DNA of 64,000 nt from Paenibacillus larvae subsp. larvae. GTDB taxonomy: Bacteria > Bacillota > Bacilli > Paenibacillales > NBRC-103111. The stretch spans positions 2,717,001 to 2,781,000 of the forward strand of contig NZ_CP019687.1 in assembly GCF_002003265.1 (NCBI RefSeq), written 5' to 3'. The notes below the pieces were generated by a model, which saw nothing but the letters and a program-made list of their open reading frames with translations, was not told the DNA's origin and searched no databases. Shown here piece after piece: positions 17,483-26,323 of this stretch. The translations under genes and the position numbers were made by a program. Each line of letters starts with the position of its first letter. Position 1 is the stretch's first letter.

Positions 17483-18372
17483 GCCAGGTAAGGTATGAAA
17501 CGATATACCTTGCAATACGCGAGCTCCATGAAACGAAGTCATATCCCATATGTCAACTATGTGATCTTATTGGGATCCAACGTTCATCGTATTATAAATG
17601 GATCAACCGGAAAGAAAGCATGAATGAGATCTTTAATAAAGCGTTGCTTCCCATGATTAAAGATGCCTACGAGGAAAAGGATGGCATCCTTGGATATCGC
17701 CAGATGACCATTAAACTAAACCGGGAACGCCATTTAACTGTCAATCATAAGCGAATATACAGACTTATGGGCATCCTAGGCCTTAAATCGGTATGCCGCA
17801 GGAAGCGAAAAAACTACATCCATTCCACGCCTGAAATTACGGCGGAAAATATCTTGAACAGAGACTTTGAATCCTCTGAGTTCGGTACAAAATGGCTCAC
17901 AGATGTGACTGAAATGAAGTATGGCAACCAAAACAAGGCTTATCTTAGTGCAATCCTTGATTTATCGGATAAAAGCATTGTTTCTTTTGTGGTAGGGCAT
18001 TCCAACAACAATGAACTTGTATTTAAAACTTTTGATATCGCCCATATGACTTATCCTGACGCTATACCCCTCTTTCACAGTGACCGGGGTTTCCAATATA
18101 CATGTAAAATCTTCAAGAAAAAACTAGACGATGCAGGTATGACTCAAAGCATGTCCAGGGTATCCAGATGTATAGATAATGGCCCAATGGAATCATTCTG
18201 GGGAATGATGAAATCCGAAATGTATTATCTTCGTAAGTTCTATACATATGAGGAACTGGAAGCAACCGTGATAGAATACATCGATTACTACAATACTCGT
18301 CGATACCAGAAAAGACTTAATTGTATGACGCCGTTGGAATATAGGCAATACCTTCTAAGTTCAGCAGCATAG
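17452..18372 (+). CDS. IS3-family transposase OrfB (DDE integrase domain)
   Basis: The orfB frame is open from the slippery site, 306 residues. It contains an HTH_21-like region (AIRELHETKSYPICQLCDL) and an rve integrase core with the three catalytic acids: Asp in WLTDVTEMKYG, Asp in LFHSDRGFQYT, Glu in DNGPMESFWGMMKSE. It ends YDYYNTRRYQKRLNC-like, typical of IS3. An internal ATG at 17620 could give a separate OrfB. All parts appear intact. Confidence 0.9.
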   Translation, partial: AGRDRKEAVLSQVRYETIYLAIRELHETKSYPICQLCDLIGIQRSSYYKWINRKESMNEIFNKALLPMIKDAYEEKDGILGYRQMTIKLNRERHLTVNHKRIYRLMGILGLKSVCRRKRKNYIHSTPEITAENILNRDFESSEFGTKWLTDVTEMKYGNQNKAYLSAILDLSDKSIVSFVVGHSNNNELVFKTFDIAHMTYPDAIPLFHSDRGFQYTCKIFKKKLDDAGMTQSMSRVSRCIDNGPMESFWGMMKSEMYYLRKFYTYEELEATVIEYIDYYNTRRYQKRLNCMTPLEYRQYLLSSAA

Positions 18373-18573
18373 AAAATGGCACCAACCATGGGGATACGGT
18401 TAGTGCCACAACTTTTTTTGTTTTTTACACTGTCTACTTGACAGGGGTCAGTTCATAATCTAACCGGGTTCCTTCTTTTTTTCTCGCGGTCATACCTTTG
18501 GCATGTATGGAAATCCTCCCCTTCTGGAACTCTATGGATACAAGCAGAAATAAGCAGGGAAGGCGGGCAGGCT

Positions 18574-19275
18574 GTGAGCCGTATTTTACTGGTAGAGGAT
18601 GAACATAAAATTGCACGGGTATTGCAGCTCGAACTGCAGTATGAAGGATATGAGGTCCAAACTGCGGAAGATGGCCGCACAGGACTTGAACTGGCTTTAC
18701 AAGAGAAATGGGACTTGATCTTGCTTGATATTATGCTCCCGGAACTGAGCGGACTGGAAGTTCTTCGCAGGCTCCGCCAGAATAACCCGACGGTTCCCGT
18801 TATTCTCCTTACTGCCCGGGATGCCGTTCCCGACAGGGTCAGCGGACTCGATCAGGGGGCTAATGATTATGTAACGAAGCCTTTTGCTATCGAAGAACTA
18901 TTGGCTCGTATCCGCAACTTGTTAAGAATTACGGAACAGCAGAACCAACCTGAAAATGAACAGACCCTTCATGTCGACGACTTGGATATGAATCTGAAAA
19001 GCCGCGAAGTTCGCAGGAATGGCCAGTGGGTTGAACTTACACCCAAAGAGTTCGACCTGCTTCAATATTTGATGGAACATAAAGGGGAGGTTAGAACACG
19101 TGAGGACATCATCTCCGACGTATGGGGTTACGATTTCGTAGGAGATACGAATATTGTTGACGTATACATCCGTTATCTTCGCCAAAAAATAGAAAAAGGA
19201 TTTAAAGGAAAACTCATCCATACCATCAGAGGTATTGGTTATTTGCTGAAAGGAAGTGAGGACTGTGAGTCTTAA
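18574..19275 (+). CDS. OmpR/PhoB-family response regulator
   Basis: 233 residues. Receiver domain with acidic pocket VEDEHK, phospho-acceptor Asp in LILLDIMLPELS (about residue 52), Thr in LLTARD and Lys in YVTKPF; then a winged-helix DNA-binding domain (from about 132) with LTPKEFDLLQYLMEHKGEV and the C-terminal VYIRYLRQKIEKG. The start is GTG 18574 behind AAGGCGGG. It is coupled to the histidine kinase gene that overlaps its end. The IS3 element lies only about 120 bases upstream and may have changed its promoter. Confidence 0.95.
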   Translation: MSRILLVEDEHKIARVLQLELQYEGYEVQTAEDGRTGLELALQEKWDLILLDIMLPELSGLEVLRRLRQNNPTVPVILLTARDAVPDRVSGLDQGANDYVTKPFAIEELLARIRNLLRITEQQNQPENEQTLHVDDLDMNLKSREVRRNGQWVELTPKEFDLLQYLMEHKGEVRTREDIISDVWGYDFVGDTNIVDVYIRYLRQKIEKGFKGKLIHTIRGIGYLLKGSEDCES

Positions 19276-20644
19276 GCTCCGCCTGTCCCTCCTTCAAACG
19301 GCCATGGTCTGTCTGATTCTGCTCGTGGTTCATGCCTTTATCTACTTCTTTTTCATCAAAATTTCCAGTGAAACCGAAAAACAGGATATCGAACAAAAAG
19401 GGACAACTCTACTTAGTCAAGACATAAACTCCATTTTCGCAGAACTGCGGCTTCCCCAGGATCTCACTAAACCAGTGCTTACCTCCAACGAGATGATTCG
19501 GATCATAAAACCGGATCATACCGTAGTGGACTCCATTCAAAACGAGCCTGACCTTCTGAACCATCCTTCTATCTACCATGCGATAAGCCACCCTGTTTCC
19601 CAACTGATTAACGGAGAAAACGGATTCGAGATGTATGTACAGTTTCCCATAGAAAAACAGGGTGCTCAGGCCGCCGTACTTGAAATTGGACGGAAGCTGG
19701 ATTCCCTGAATAAAAATCTGGATATCCTGTTCTCTATTATGGTGTATTCAACTGCTGTAGCCTTTATTTTATCCATTGGGGTGGGCTACTTATATACCCG
19801 AATGCTTTTCCGTCCCATCACACATTTGGTCCGCACGATGGAAAGTATTCAAAAAAGCGGTACTTTCCGGCGTCTAGAGGTCTCTCTTTCTTCTAAAGAT
19901 GATGAACTGGCGCAATTGACCAGAACGTTCAACAGTATGATAGAACGTCTGGAGCAAACGTTTGACAGACAAAAACAGTTCCTTGCAGACGCTTCCCATG
20001 AACTTAGAACCCCCCTGACGATAATTGAAAGTTATGCCCGCCTGCTGAAACGCTGGGCTCATAATGACCCTAAAATCAGGAAAGAAGCGACCGAAGCCAT
20101 TTTGAGTGAAGCCGTCCGTTTGAAAGAACTGACCAACAATCTGCTTATAGGCATTGATTCGGATGAAGAAGAACGAAAGCGCTTTGTGGAGGTGGATCTT
20201 CTGCCCCTGATTCATTCCACGATTTCTTCATTAAGCTTTACTTTTCATAGGAATATTGAATTAAGGGGGATCCCCGAGGAAAAAGCGATCCTCATCGAGG
20301 CTAATCCTGAGAAGATCAGACAGCTGCTTATTATCGTCCTGGACAATGCCATCAAATACAGCCAAAAAGAAATTATATTTGAAGTTCTGACTGGAGAACG
20401 TCACATTATGCTCCGGGTAAAGGACCAGGGAATCGGAATTGCCAAGGAAGATCTCCCCCATTTATTCGACCGTTTCTACCGGACCGATAAAGCCCGAAGC
20501 CGCAAAAGCGGAGGTTCCGGACTCGGGCTCGCTATAGCCGAAAATATCGTCAAGCTGCATGCCGGCTCGATCCGTATCGATAGTGTTTTGCACAAAGGGA
20601 CAACGGTGACCATCAAGCTTCCGTACAAGGGAAAACGTGGATAA
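19265..20644 (+). CDS. Sensor histidine kinase
   Basis: About 459 residues from GTG 19265 (ribosome site AAGGAAGTGAGG); an upstream GTG at 19256 is possible. Two membrane segments (about 8-28 and 160-180) flank an extracytoplasmic sensor region, followed by HAMP (FRPITHLVRTMESIQKS), the H-box FLADASHELRTPLTII with the phospho-His, N-box DNAIKYSQK, and G-boxes DQGIGIAKEDLPHLF and SGLGLAIAENIVK. It autophosphorylates and passes phosphate to the regulator upstream. The signal is not evident. Overlap of 11 bases with the regulator gene. Confidence 0.94.
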   Translation: MSLKLRLSLLQTAMVCLILLVVHAFIYFFFIKISSETEKQDIEQKGTTLLSQDINSIFAELRLPQDLTKPVLTSNEMIRIIKPDHTVVDSIQNEPDLLNHPSIYHAISHPVSQLINGENGFEMYVQFPIEKQGAQAAVLEIGRKLDSLNKNLDILFSIMVYSTAVAFILSIGVGYLYTRMLFRPITHLVRTMESIQKSGTFRRLEVSLSSKDDELAQLTRTFNSMIERLEQTFDRQKQFLADASHELRTPLTIIESYARLLKRWAHNDPKIRKEATEAILSEAVRLKELTNNLLIGIDSDEEERKRFVEVDLLPLIHSTISSLSFTFHRNIELRGIPEEKAILIEANPEKIRQLLIIVLDNAIKYSQKEIIFEVLTGERHIMLRVKDQGIGIAKEDLPHLFDRFYRTDKARSRKSGGSGLGLAIAENIVKLHAGSIRIDSVLHKGTTVTIKLPYKGKRG

Positions 20645-20708
20645 AAATATTTTCATATCTTTCTAATGGTTCTCTCATAAAAGGAGTGAACCTCTTAACA
20701 GACCTGAT

Positions 20709-20722
20709 AGTAAACGCTTACA
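20709..20722 (+). promoter_or_regulatory. Possible catabolite-response (cre-like) palindrome
   Basis: AGTAAACGCTTACA is one mismatch from the palindromic cre core TGTAAACGCTTACA and lies about 90 bases before the NlpC/P60 gene. Based on similarity alone; CcpA control is a suggestion. Confidence 0.3.
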
Positions 20723-20801
20723 TTCCTTTTCGGAGGTTTTTTCAGGTTTGCTATACTTGGGCTTGTCAGTTTTTTAAACAGAACAGCTTAAGGAGGCAAC
20801 T

Positions 20802-21323
20802 ATGAAAAAAACATCATGGTCCAAAAAAGTTCTTGTAGCAGGCATTGCTTTGACAGTTACCTTTTCCGGAGGGCTTCTTGCTGAGCTTCCAAAAGCAAGT
20901 GCGGCCGCATCTGATAAATCTGCTTCTACTTCCGCAGCCGCAACTGCAGATAAAATTATCAAGCTTGGCAAAAAATATATGGGGACCCCTTATAAATTCG
21001 GGGCCAAAGCAGGACAAACCAGAAATTTTGACTGTTCTTCTTTCGTTCAATATGTGTACAAGCAAAACGGAATCACCTTGAAACGTGCTTCCAAAGATCA
21101 GGCAAAACAAGGTAAGTTTGTAGACAGAAAAGACCTTCAAAAAGGCGATCTGATCTTCTTTGGGCCTTCAAAAGGCAGTAAACGTAAAGGTAAAGTCACT
21201 CACGTAGCCATCTATGCGGGAGACAACAAAATCCTTCATACTTACGGCAAACCGGGCGTAACTTACTCCAAGCTGGAAGGCAACTGGTCCAAACGTTATG
21301 TAACCGCACGCCGCGTACTGTAA
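20802..21323 (+). CDS. Secreted NlpC/P60 cell-wall hydrolase
   Basis: 173 residues. A signal peptide (KKTSWSKKVLVAGIALTVTF, cleavage likely after ASA) is followed by an Ala/Ser-rich linker and an NlpC/P60 domain. The catalytic Cys is in NFDCSSFVQYVY, the His in KVTHVAIYAGD, and the third polar residue in ILHTYG. Such enzymes cut D-Glu-meso-DAP bonds in peptidoglycan peptides. No LysM or SH3 domain, so it is a minimal lytic endopeptidase. AAGGAGG precedes the ATG and a strong terminator follows. Confidence 0.93.
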   Translation: MKKTSWSKKVLVAGIALTVTFSGGLLAELPKASAAASDKSASTSAAATADKIIKLGKKYMGTPYKFGAKAGQTRNFDCSSFVQYVYKQNGITLKRASKDQAKQGKFVDRKDLQKGDLIFFGPSKGSKRKGKVTHVAIYAGDNKILHTYGKPGVTYSKLEGNWSKRYVTARRVL

Positions 21324-21337
21324 TTCTTACTTAACAT

Positions 21338-21385
21338 AAAGCACCTAACACCGGAGGAATTTTCTTCTTCCCTGTTAGGTGCTTT
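21338..21385. terminator. Rho-independent terminator
   Basis: A 13-bp stem AAAGCACCTAACA / TGTTAGGTGCTTT followed by TTGTTG, between the NlpC/P60 gene and the convergent gene ending at 21397. Confidence 0.85.
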
Positions 21386-21396
21386 TGTTGTTTTGG

Positions 21397-21879
21397 TTAC
21401 AACTCAATAAATGTTTCATAATAAGAATCTTTCGCTTTACGTTTACGCGCCTCTATTTGCAGAAACCCGTCTCTCACTTTGGCCTTGGCAGTTTTAGGTG
21501 CCACTATGCTGGGGAATGAAATGATCATCTCCGGCTCATACAGCAAACCGATGATTTTCACATGATCAGACCTGACAAGCACTTGCAAAGATTTCGGATC
21601 TTCCCGCCGGTGAAGACGTATGCGTGCATATACATGGGTATGCGTCTCAAAGGTTTCCGCAGAAGGAGGCCCTTTTGATGTGCTTAACGGTTTGCTTTTC
21701 TTTGAACGTACTTCCCGGGTCTCTTTCCCGCCTTGGAAGTCCGGCAGCACCTGTTTTAGAACACCTTCGACAGCAGATTCGATTCTGGCCAGCTGATCAA
21801 TGAATTCCGGAAGCGGCTGCCCGAGAAACTGTTCAATTTGATCCATGATCGGCCGTTTGTTCTTGTCCATACGGCTCAT
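21397..21879 (-). CDS. Hsp20/alpha-crystallin-like protein
   Basis: 160 residues from ATG 21879, which follows GGAGGGGATAAC. The first about 55 residues are helical and the region around residues 75-160 forms a beta-rich Hsp20-like domain: THVYARIRLHRREDPKSLQV, VRSDHVKIIG, PKTAKAKVRDGFLQIEARKR. The match to the alpha-crystallin fold is by pattern; the canonical A-x-x-x-n-G-v-L is seen only as VRDGFLQIEA. Similar proteins in sporulating bacilli are spore-associated, so a spore role is possible but not shown here. Confidence 0.6.
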   Translation of the reverse strand: MSRMDKNKRPIMDQIEQFLGQPLPEFIDQLARIESAVEGVLKQVLPDFQGGKETREVRSKKSKPLSTSKGPPSAETFETHTHVYARIRLHRREDPKSLQVLVRSDHVKIIGLLYEPEMIISFPSIVAPKTAKAKVRDGFLQIEARKRKAKDSYYETFIEL

Positions 21880-21929
21880 GTTATCCCCTCCGCTTTCACT
21901 GGCAGTATATGCCTGCCGCAAAGAGGATG

Positions 21930-22661
21930 CTACTGTAAAATCCCGACTACGCCGATTTCATGTTCATCCGGATCCAGGAATTGGAAAGAGCTTTTTCCTC
22001 CGCAATCCTCGTAACTGCTGACCATGACCCCTTTGGCGCGAAGCTGTTTGTATTGGCCCTTAGGGTTCGTCGTTCCAATAGAGAAAGGTCTGCCCTGCAG
22101 AGAAACAGCTGATGGTATTTCAACCAGGGTTAAGTTAATATTGCCAAGCGTAGCCGCCTGAAACGCCTCAGCGTAACCGGGCACGCGGATTGTAAATTCA
22201 TACCGGCGGGTGATTCCAAGACAGCGCTCGTACCAATCCAGGGCTTTGCCGAGACTGCTGACCGGCAGAAACGCACCTCCCAGACGAATAATTGGAATAT
22301 TTTCGTATCCTTCCTCCCGCCAGCTGACTACTCCAATGGGATATCCGTTTGGATCAGCCACTTTGAAACAGGTCATATGATGGAAGGGTCCCGGTTCTTC
22401 GTATATCTTCACCCCGCCCCTTTTCAATCTCTCGTAGACTTCCACCGCTTCATATACGTTCACATTGAACGGACATTCCACATAATGATTCAATTCCATG
22501 GCTTGCTCCAGCGAAAGCAGGGTTCCTTCCTGCATGGCCAGCTTCACCTTTTGCTCCTCCTGATGAATTACCTTCATACCGAAGTATTTCTGATACCATT
22601 CCGCTGAAATGGCTACATCCAAAACAGGCAGATGGATTTCAACTAAACAGGCAAACGTCAC
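21930..22661 (-). CDS. Two-domain VOC (glyoxalase/dioxygenase fold) protein
   Basis: 243 residues from GTG 22661, nine bases after GGGGAGG; a longer in-frame ORF has no ribosome site. Two VOC modules are in tandem: residues about 1-115 (VEIHLPVLDVAISAEWYQKY, DPNGYPIGVVSW) and about 125-243 (AFLPVSSLGKALDWYERCLG, FLDPDEHEIGVV). His/Glu metal ligands characteristic of the fold (first-strand His, last-strand Glu in DEHEIG) are visible. The reaction cannot be told from sequence. Confidence 0.8.
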   Translation of the reverse strand: MTFACLVEIHLPVLDVAISAEWYQKYFGMKVIHQEEQKVKLAMQEGTLLSLEQAMELNHYVECPFNVNVYEAVEVYERLKRGGVKIYEEPGPFHHMTCFKVADPNGYPIGVVSWREEGYENIPIIRLGGAFLPVSSLGKALDWYERCLGITRRYEFTIRVPGYAEAFQAATLGNINLTLVEIPSAVSLQGRPFSIGTTNPKGQYKQLRAKGVMVSSYEDCGGKSSFQFLDPDEHEIGVVGILQ

Positions 22662-23060
22662 TATTGCAAACCTCCCCTTTTTCTCGTTCCCGCCTTTGAA
22701 TCTGGTTGAACGATGGCTCTTCACTAAATAGACACGATGAGCGGACTTTTCGTCAAGCAAATCTTTTAACGAAATATCCGGCCTAAAGTTGCGTTATGAA
22801 TGGCAGGGTTCGCACTTCCATCGGGTTCTCCATTGATCAATCCGGTCCGGGAATCAAATCACTGATCTCCGTAGAAAAACCTGAACCGCATTTAAGCATT
22901 AGTTTGATGAAATTGGATTCGGCTGTATAAAAATCTATTATTCTGTCCATGCTGGTTACTAGATTATCACTTTGCAGAAAAATAAAGAAACATAGATTAA
23001 AGATATAGAAACACAGATTAAGAGAACTTAGGGAAATCTATTCATGAGGGGGACCCCGTA
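22662..23060. other. Gap between the VOC and YwmB genes
   Basis: About 400 bases. A 44-codon frame at 22796-22930 (MNGRVRTSIGFSIDQSGPGI onward) is open on the plus strand but lacks a ribosome site and matches nothing I know. The rest shows no gene, hairpin or repeat; the part nearest 23060 is AT-rich and likely holds the ywmB promoter. Confidence 0.4.
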
Positions 23061-23852
23061 ATGGCATCCTGCTTTTGGAAACGGAACAAATGGGCAGCGG
23101 CAGCGGCCATAATAATAGCGGCAACTCTTTGCTTTATCCTTATTCCATCTACCGTGGAAAGTGAGCCTTCCAGAGAAACCGAACTGCTCTGGAATACTGC
23201 CTCAGGTATGATGAAGGAGACCCCGGAAATTACGATGACTTTCGGAACTGTTTATACAGGAATCATCAACAGGAAAGAACTTGAGCAGTTGGGGAACCGG
23301 TTAGCGGGACAATTCGGCATAACCCGGAGTTCTTTACTAGAAGAATCCGGACATGCCATATACGAGGGAAAAACCACTTTACCCGGGGGAGCCCCGCTGA
23401 TTCTGCGCTTAGCAGAAATGGATTCCGGGGATGCTTATATGCTAATCTCCCTTCCGTTCCATTCCGAAACAGATCTGATCCAGATTAAAGAAGCTCAACA
23501 ACGGGTGGAAAAACAGCTTAACTCACAGGGGATATCCCCGGAATGGCGTATAATGCTTCGCGGCGAAATCACTCCCGGGCTTCGGGGAGAAACTATCCGG
23601 ACGGACGGAAATCTTGACCAGTCCAAAGCAGAATCCGTTTTGGCCCAAGTGGCCGCATCCTTGTCTGCATCACGGCTGGAAGCTTACGAAAACGGTCAAT
23701 CAAGAAATGTTACTCTCCATTCTCCCTACATAGAAACGAAGATCCAAAGCGGAGACAATACGGTGAATGTACAGGCGGCCGTTCATCAGCACACTGAAAC
23801 CGGAGCATGGACCCTAACGCTTGCAACTCCGGTTATCACATCTGATTTTTAG
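23061..23852 (+). CDS. ywmB: YwmB-family secreted protein
   Basis: 263 residues. An N-terminal membrane segment or signal (KWAAAAAIIIAATLCFILI) leads to a soluble domain of about 225 residues with the YwmB (DUF1779, TATA-box-binding-protein-like fold) features: WNTASGMMKETPEITMTFGT, YMLISLPFHSETDL, and SPEWRIMLRGEITPGL. In Bacillus, YwmB lies by murAA and spoIID; here that neighbourhood is absent. Its biochemical role is not known. GAGGGGGAC precedes the ATG. The stop overlaps that of the convergent DMT gene by four bases. Confidence 0.75.
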   Translation: MASCFWKRNKWAAAAAIIIAATLCFILIPSTVESEPSRETELLWNTASGMMKETPEITMTFGTVYTGIINRKELEQLGNRLAGQFGITRSSLLEESGHAIYEGKTTLPGGAPLILRLAEMDSGDAYMLISLPFHSETDLIQIKEAQQRVEKQLNSQGISPEWRIMLRGEITPGLRGETIRTDGNLDQSKAESVLAQVAASLSASRLEAYENGQSRNVTLHSPYIETKIQSGDNTVNVQAAVHQHTETGAWTLTLATPVITSDF

Positions 23853-24760
23853 CCAATTAATCGGATCAGCATAAGCCCGGCAATGGTAAAAGTGATCCCG
23901 AAAACTTCCATCCTGGAAAACTTTTCTTTCAGGAACAGTCTGGCATAAAAGATCACAAGCAGTACATTGCTGGCTTCAATGGCCGAAACAAGGCCAGTTA
24001 TTCCGGTTTCATAGGCCTTGAGCAGAAAAACCATTCCAAAAATATTGGTCAAACCGACGAACAATCCCCAGGCTACTGTTTTGGACGCAGGCCACACAGG
24101 TTGTTCTAACGTTGCCGCTATTTCATGAGCGACAGAGTGAGCTTCATGCATGTCCCTTTTGTTTCTCAAAATACCAATAATCCACGTGCATCCGAACAAG
24201 ACCGCCCCGGTTACATACATCCCGACCAGAATAGGTAAAGTCTGTCCGCCCCATAACATGGACTGCTTGGAGGTAATATCCGTAAAAGCAAAGCCAAGCA
24301 TAGCCAGAAGCCCCCACTGGGCACCTCTCATATTGGACAGGGATAAATCCCCTGAGTAACGAATCATGATCATTCCGGACAAAATAATCAGAAAAGCTAT
24401 AATTTGACCAACGGTCAATGTTTCGCCCCAAAGGCCGAAAGCAAAAAGTACCACGACTACAGGCGAAAGTCCTGTAAGCAGGGCTACGAGAGAAGCTTTC
24501 CCGGTAGCAAACCCTTTGTACATCGCTGAGTTAGATATATAAGAGAGCAGCCCCATCACACATCCAAGCAATGCAGCCATCGTATAAGTTTGCCCGTTAA
24601 CGGCTGTCAGCAGAATGGATATTATCGCACCGCATACATACACGGCAAACAACATCAAATCCCGTGGAATCGGTCTGCTGGAAGTCCATTGGTACAAAAC
24701 TCCTCTGAGTCCGAACAGCACCGCTGCACCAAAAGCGTACAATACCCACATGCCTTTCAA
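23849..24760 (-). CDS. EamA/DMT-superfamily transporter
   Basis: 303 residues with ten hydrophobic segments arranged as two EamA repeats (about 1-135 and 155-303), the second separated by the polar loop NKRDMHEAHSVAHEIAATLE. Conserved small-residue helices such as GKASLVALLTGLSPVVVVLF and GLVSAIEASNVLLVIFYARL match drug/metabolite transporters. Cytoplasmic-membrane exporter or importer of a small metabolite; substrate unknown. Convergent with ywmB. Confidence 0.88.
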   Translation of the reverse strand: MKGMWVLYAFGAAVLFGLRGVLYQWTSSRPIPRDLMLFAVYVCGAIISILLTAVNGQTYTMAALLGCVMGLLSYISNSAMYKGFATGKASLVALLTGLSPVVVVLFAFGLWGETLTVGQIIAFLIILSGMIMIRYSGDLSLSNMRGAQWGLLAMLGFAFTDITSKQSMLWGGQTLPILVGMYVTGAVLFGCTWIIGILRNKRDMHEAHSVAHEIAATLEQPVWPASKTVAWGLFVGLTNIFGMVFLLKAYETGITGLVSAIEASNVLLVIFYARLFLKEKFSRMEVFGITFTIAGLMLIRLIG

Positions 24761-25082
24761 ACTCCTTTTTCTATATGATCTATTTCACATATGCGCTTTC
24801 TTCACTTTAAGAAATTAAGAGGCATTTCGTCAACCCGGCTTTAACTATTTATCTGGATAACGCAGTAAAATAACCACCTTTTTACATGGATTCCATGCTA
24901 TTAAACTAAGAAACCGCTTCCAATGTCATTCCTTCACTTATATCGAATTAATTAATTTAAAATTAATTATTATTGTAAAAAGAAAAAGGTTTGAGCTTTA
25001 GAGATGATGAAGCTTCGGAAAAAAACTAACCCCCAGGCCAAGAACGTTGACCCGGGGGTTAACCTTAACCTAGGCATTCCGG
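24761..25082. other. Gap with AT-rich tract and terminator
   Basis: No ORF can be supported. A run of TTAATTTAAAATTAATTATT lies around 24950-24970, probably promoter DNA for the transporter gene on the minus strand, and the terminator of the kinase gene is at its right end. Confidence 0.4.
25027..25061 (-). terminator. Rho-independent terminator of kinase gene
   Basis: TAACCCCC / GGGGGTTA stem with an 18-base loop, followed on the minus strand by GTTTTTTTCC. It lies just past the stop at 25083. Confidence 0.7.
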
Positions 25083-26066
25083 CTAAGCTTGTCCCAACCT
25101 CTCATCCAGTTCGTCCCAGTGATCCATCAGCCAGGACATTTCTTCGGAAAAACGGTGCGGAAAGGTGCCGAAATTTTCCATATTCTCTGTAAGCCAATAA
25201 GGGGATTCCAGCCACCATATCAGTCGCAGAGAGCGAGCTATTTCCCCTGGTGCGAAAGGAATCTCTTCTCTGTATCCGTCAAGGAAAGCCGATACCCTGT
25301 TAATGTGCAGGGTTTCTCCCTCCAGCATGCCGGACAACACGGACCTTGCTACGTCCAGTTCAGGATAGCTGTATCGCAGACGGTCAAAATCCAAAATAGA
25401 AGAAAGCTCTCTGGGATAGAAAAGCAGATTATCCACCCATAAATCCTGATGGGTCCATCCCGTGCGTGCTTCTTCGAATTCTTGTACATTCATTCTTTCA
25501 ATAAGATGTCTCCGCTTTTCCAGCTTTTGCAATACACCGGGACTTCCGGACCGTTCCGCCTGGTCCTTGGCCTTCTGCCATACTTGCAACTGCTCACTTA
25601 TAGAAGGCGGTATCCAGAACAGTTCGTGACGATGAGCGGATGGCCCCTCGTTCAGCAAACGGTGCATTTTACCGGTCATTCGCCCCAAATGATGGGCCTG
25701 ATGCTCGTTCAGCTTGCCCGGCTTGACCATTTCCCCCGGACAGAACGGCATGACGACAAACCTCTGTCCTCCCGGAGTCTGATGCAGAAGATTCCCTGAT
25801 TTGGCTATAGGAAGAGGACAGGGAATGCCGCTGTGGTGAAGGAACTCCTGAAAGCGGAGTGTCAGGTAAATCTCGGACAAGTCAATATTCTGGCACCGCT
25901 CTGCACTATATTGTTTGACGAACATGACCCCTTCATCTGTTATTACCTTCCACTTTAAGTTCAACCATCCCCTATGGATGGGAACCGCGTCCAGCACCTG
26001 CAAAGACAGTATAGCAGAGAGCGTTTCCATAATTTCATCCTGAATAGAGTGCATATGCACATCCAT
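25083..26066 (-). CDS. Aminoglycoside/choline-kinase-like phosphotransferase
   Basis: 327 residues. A protein-kinase-like APH fold is seen from the ATP-binding N-lobe (NLKWKVITDEGVMFVKQYSA) to the catalytic loop GWTHQDLWVDNLLF (H-x-D-x(4)-N) and the metal motif SSILDFDRLRYS. The hinge region with FVVMPFCPGEMV also fits. It resembles CotS-type spore-coat kinases and the YsdC/YtmP group in Firmicutes; which small molecule or protein it phosphorylates is unknown. AGGGGGGTTACT precedes the ATG. It has its own terminator. Confidence 0.82.
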   Translation of the reverse strand: MDVHMHSIQDEIMETLSAILSLQVLDAVPIHRGWLNLKWKVITDEGVMFVKQYSAERCQNIDLSEIYLTLRFQEFLHHSGIPCPLPIAKSGNLLHQTPGGQRFVVMPFCPGEMVKPGKLNEHQAHHLGRMTGKMHRLLNEGPSAHRHELFWIPPSISEQLQVWQKAKDQAERSGSPGVLQKLEKRRHLIERMNVQEFEEARTGWTHQDLWVDNLLFYPRELSSILDFDRLRYSYPELDVARSVLSGMLEGETLHINRVSAFLDGYREEIPFAPGEIARSLRLIWWLESPYWLTENMENFGTFPHRFSEEMSWLMDHWDELDERLGQA

Positions 26067-26323
26067 AGTAACCCCCCTTATTTTATCTGCCTATCCCTCT
26101 CTTCTTTATATGGACGATATTCGCGAAAAAAAGCCTGCAATTGGCCATCCGCCGTATTGTCTGATTATTCCCCTGTTTTCCCGGGACGGTCAGAATAGAA
26201 CAGAAAAAACTTACATATTAGACACTTTTATACCCCGTTTGGTTCCATAATAAATCGAAAATAAACCAGGCTCATCTCTTTACGGGCAGAAGATGGCCTG
26301 AAAAAGCAATTCTTAGGATGAAA

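Larger units (their letters stand above)
16735..18450 (+). mobile_element. IS3-family insertion sequence (IS150-type)
   Basis: About 1.7 kb. Both orfA and orfB are intact and overlap in the -1 frame. Imperfect terminal inverted repeats can be aligned: left TGCTCCCCTTGCGGTAGACA and right (reverse complement) TGACCCCTGTCAAGTAGACA, both beginning TG, with the shared block GTAGACAGT. I could not see a convincing target duplication. It sits between bcrC and the two-component system and carries all parts needed for transposition. Confidence 0.85.

Noticed and set aside
22796-22930. A 44-codon plus-strand frame with fairly protein-like wording.
   Set aside because: No ribosome site, no recognisable family and near the limit of chance; mentioned only in the gap entry.
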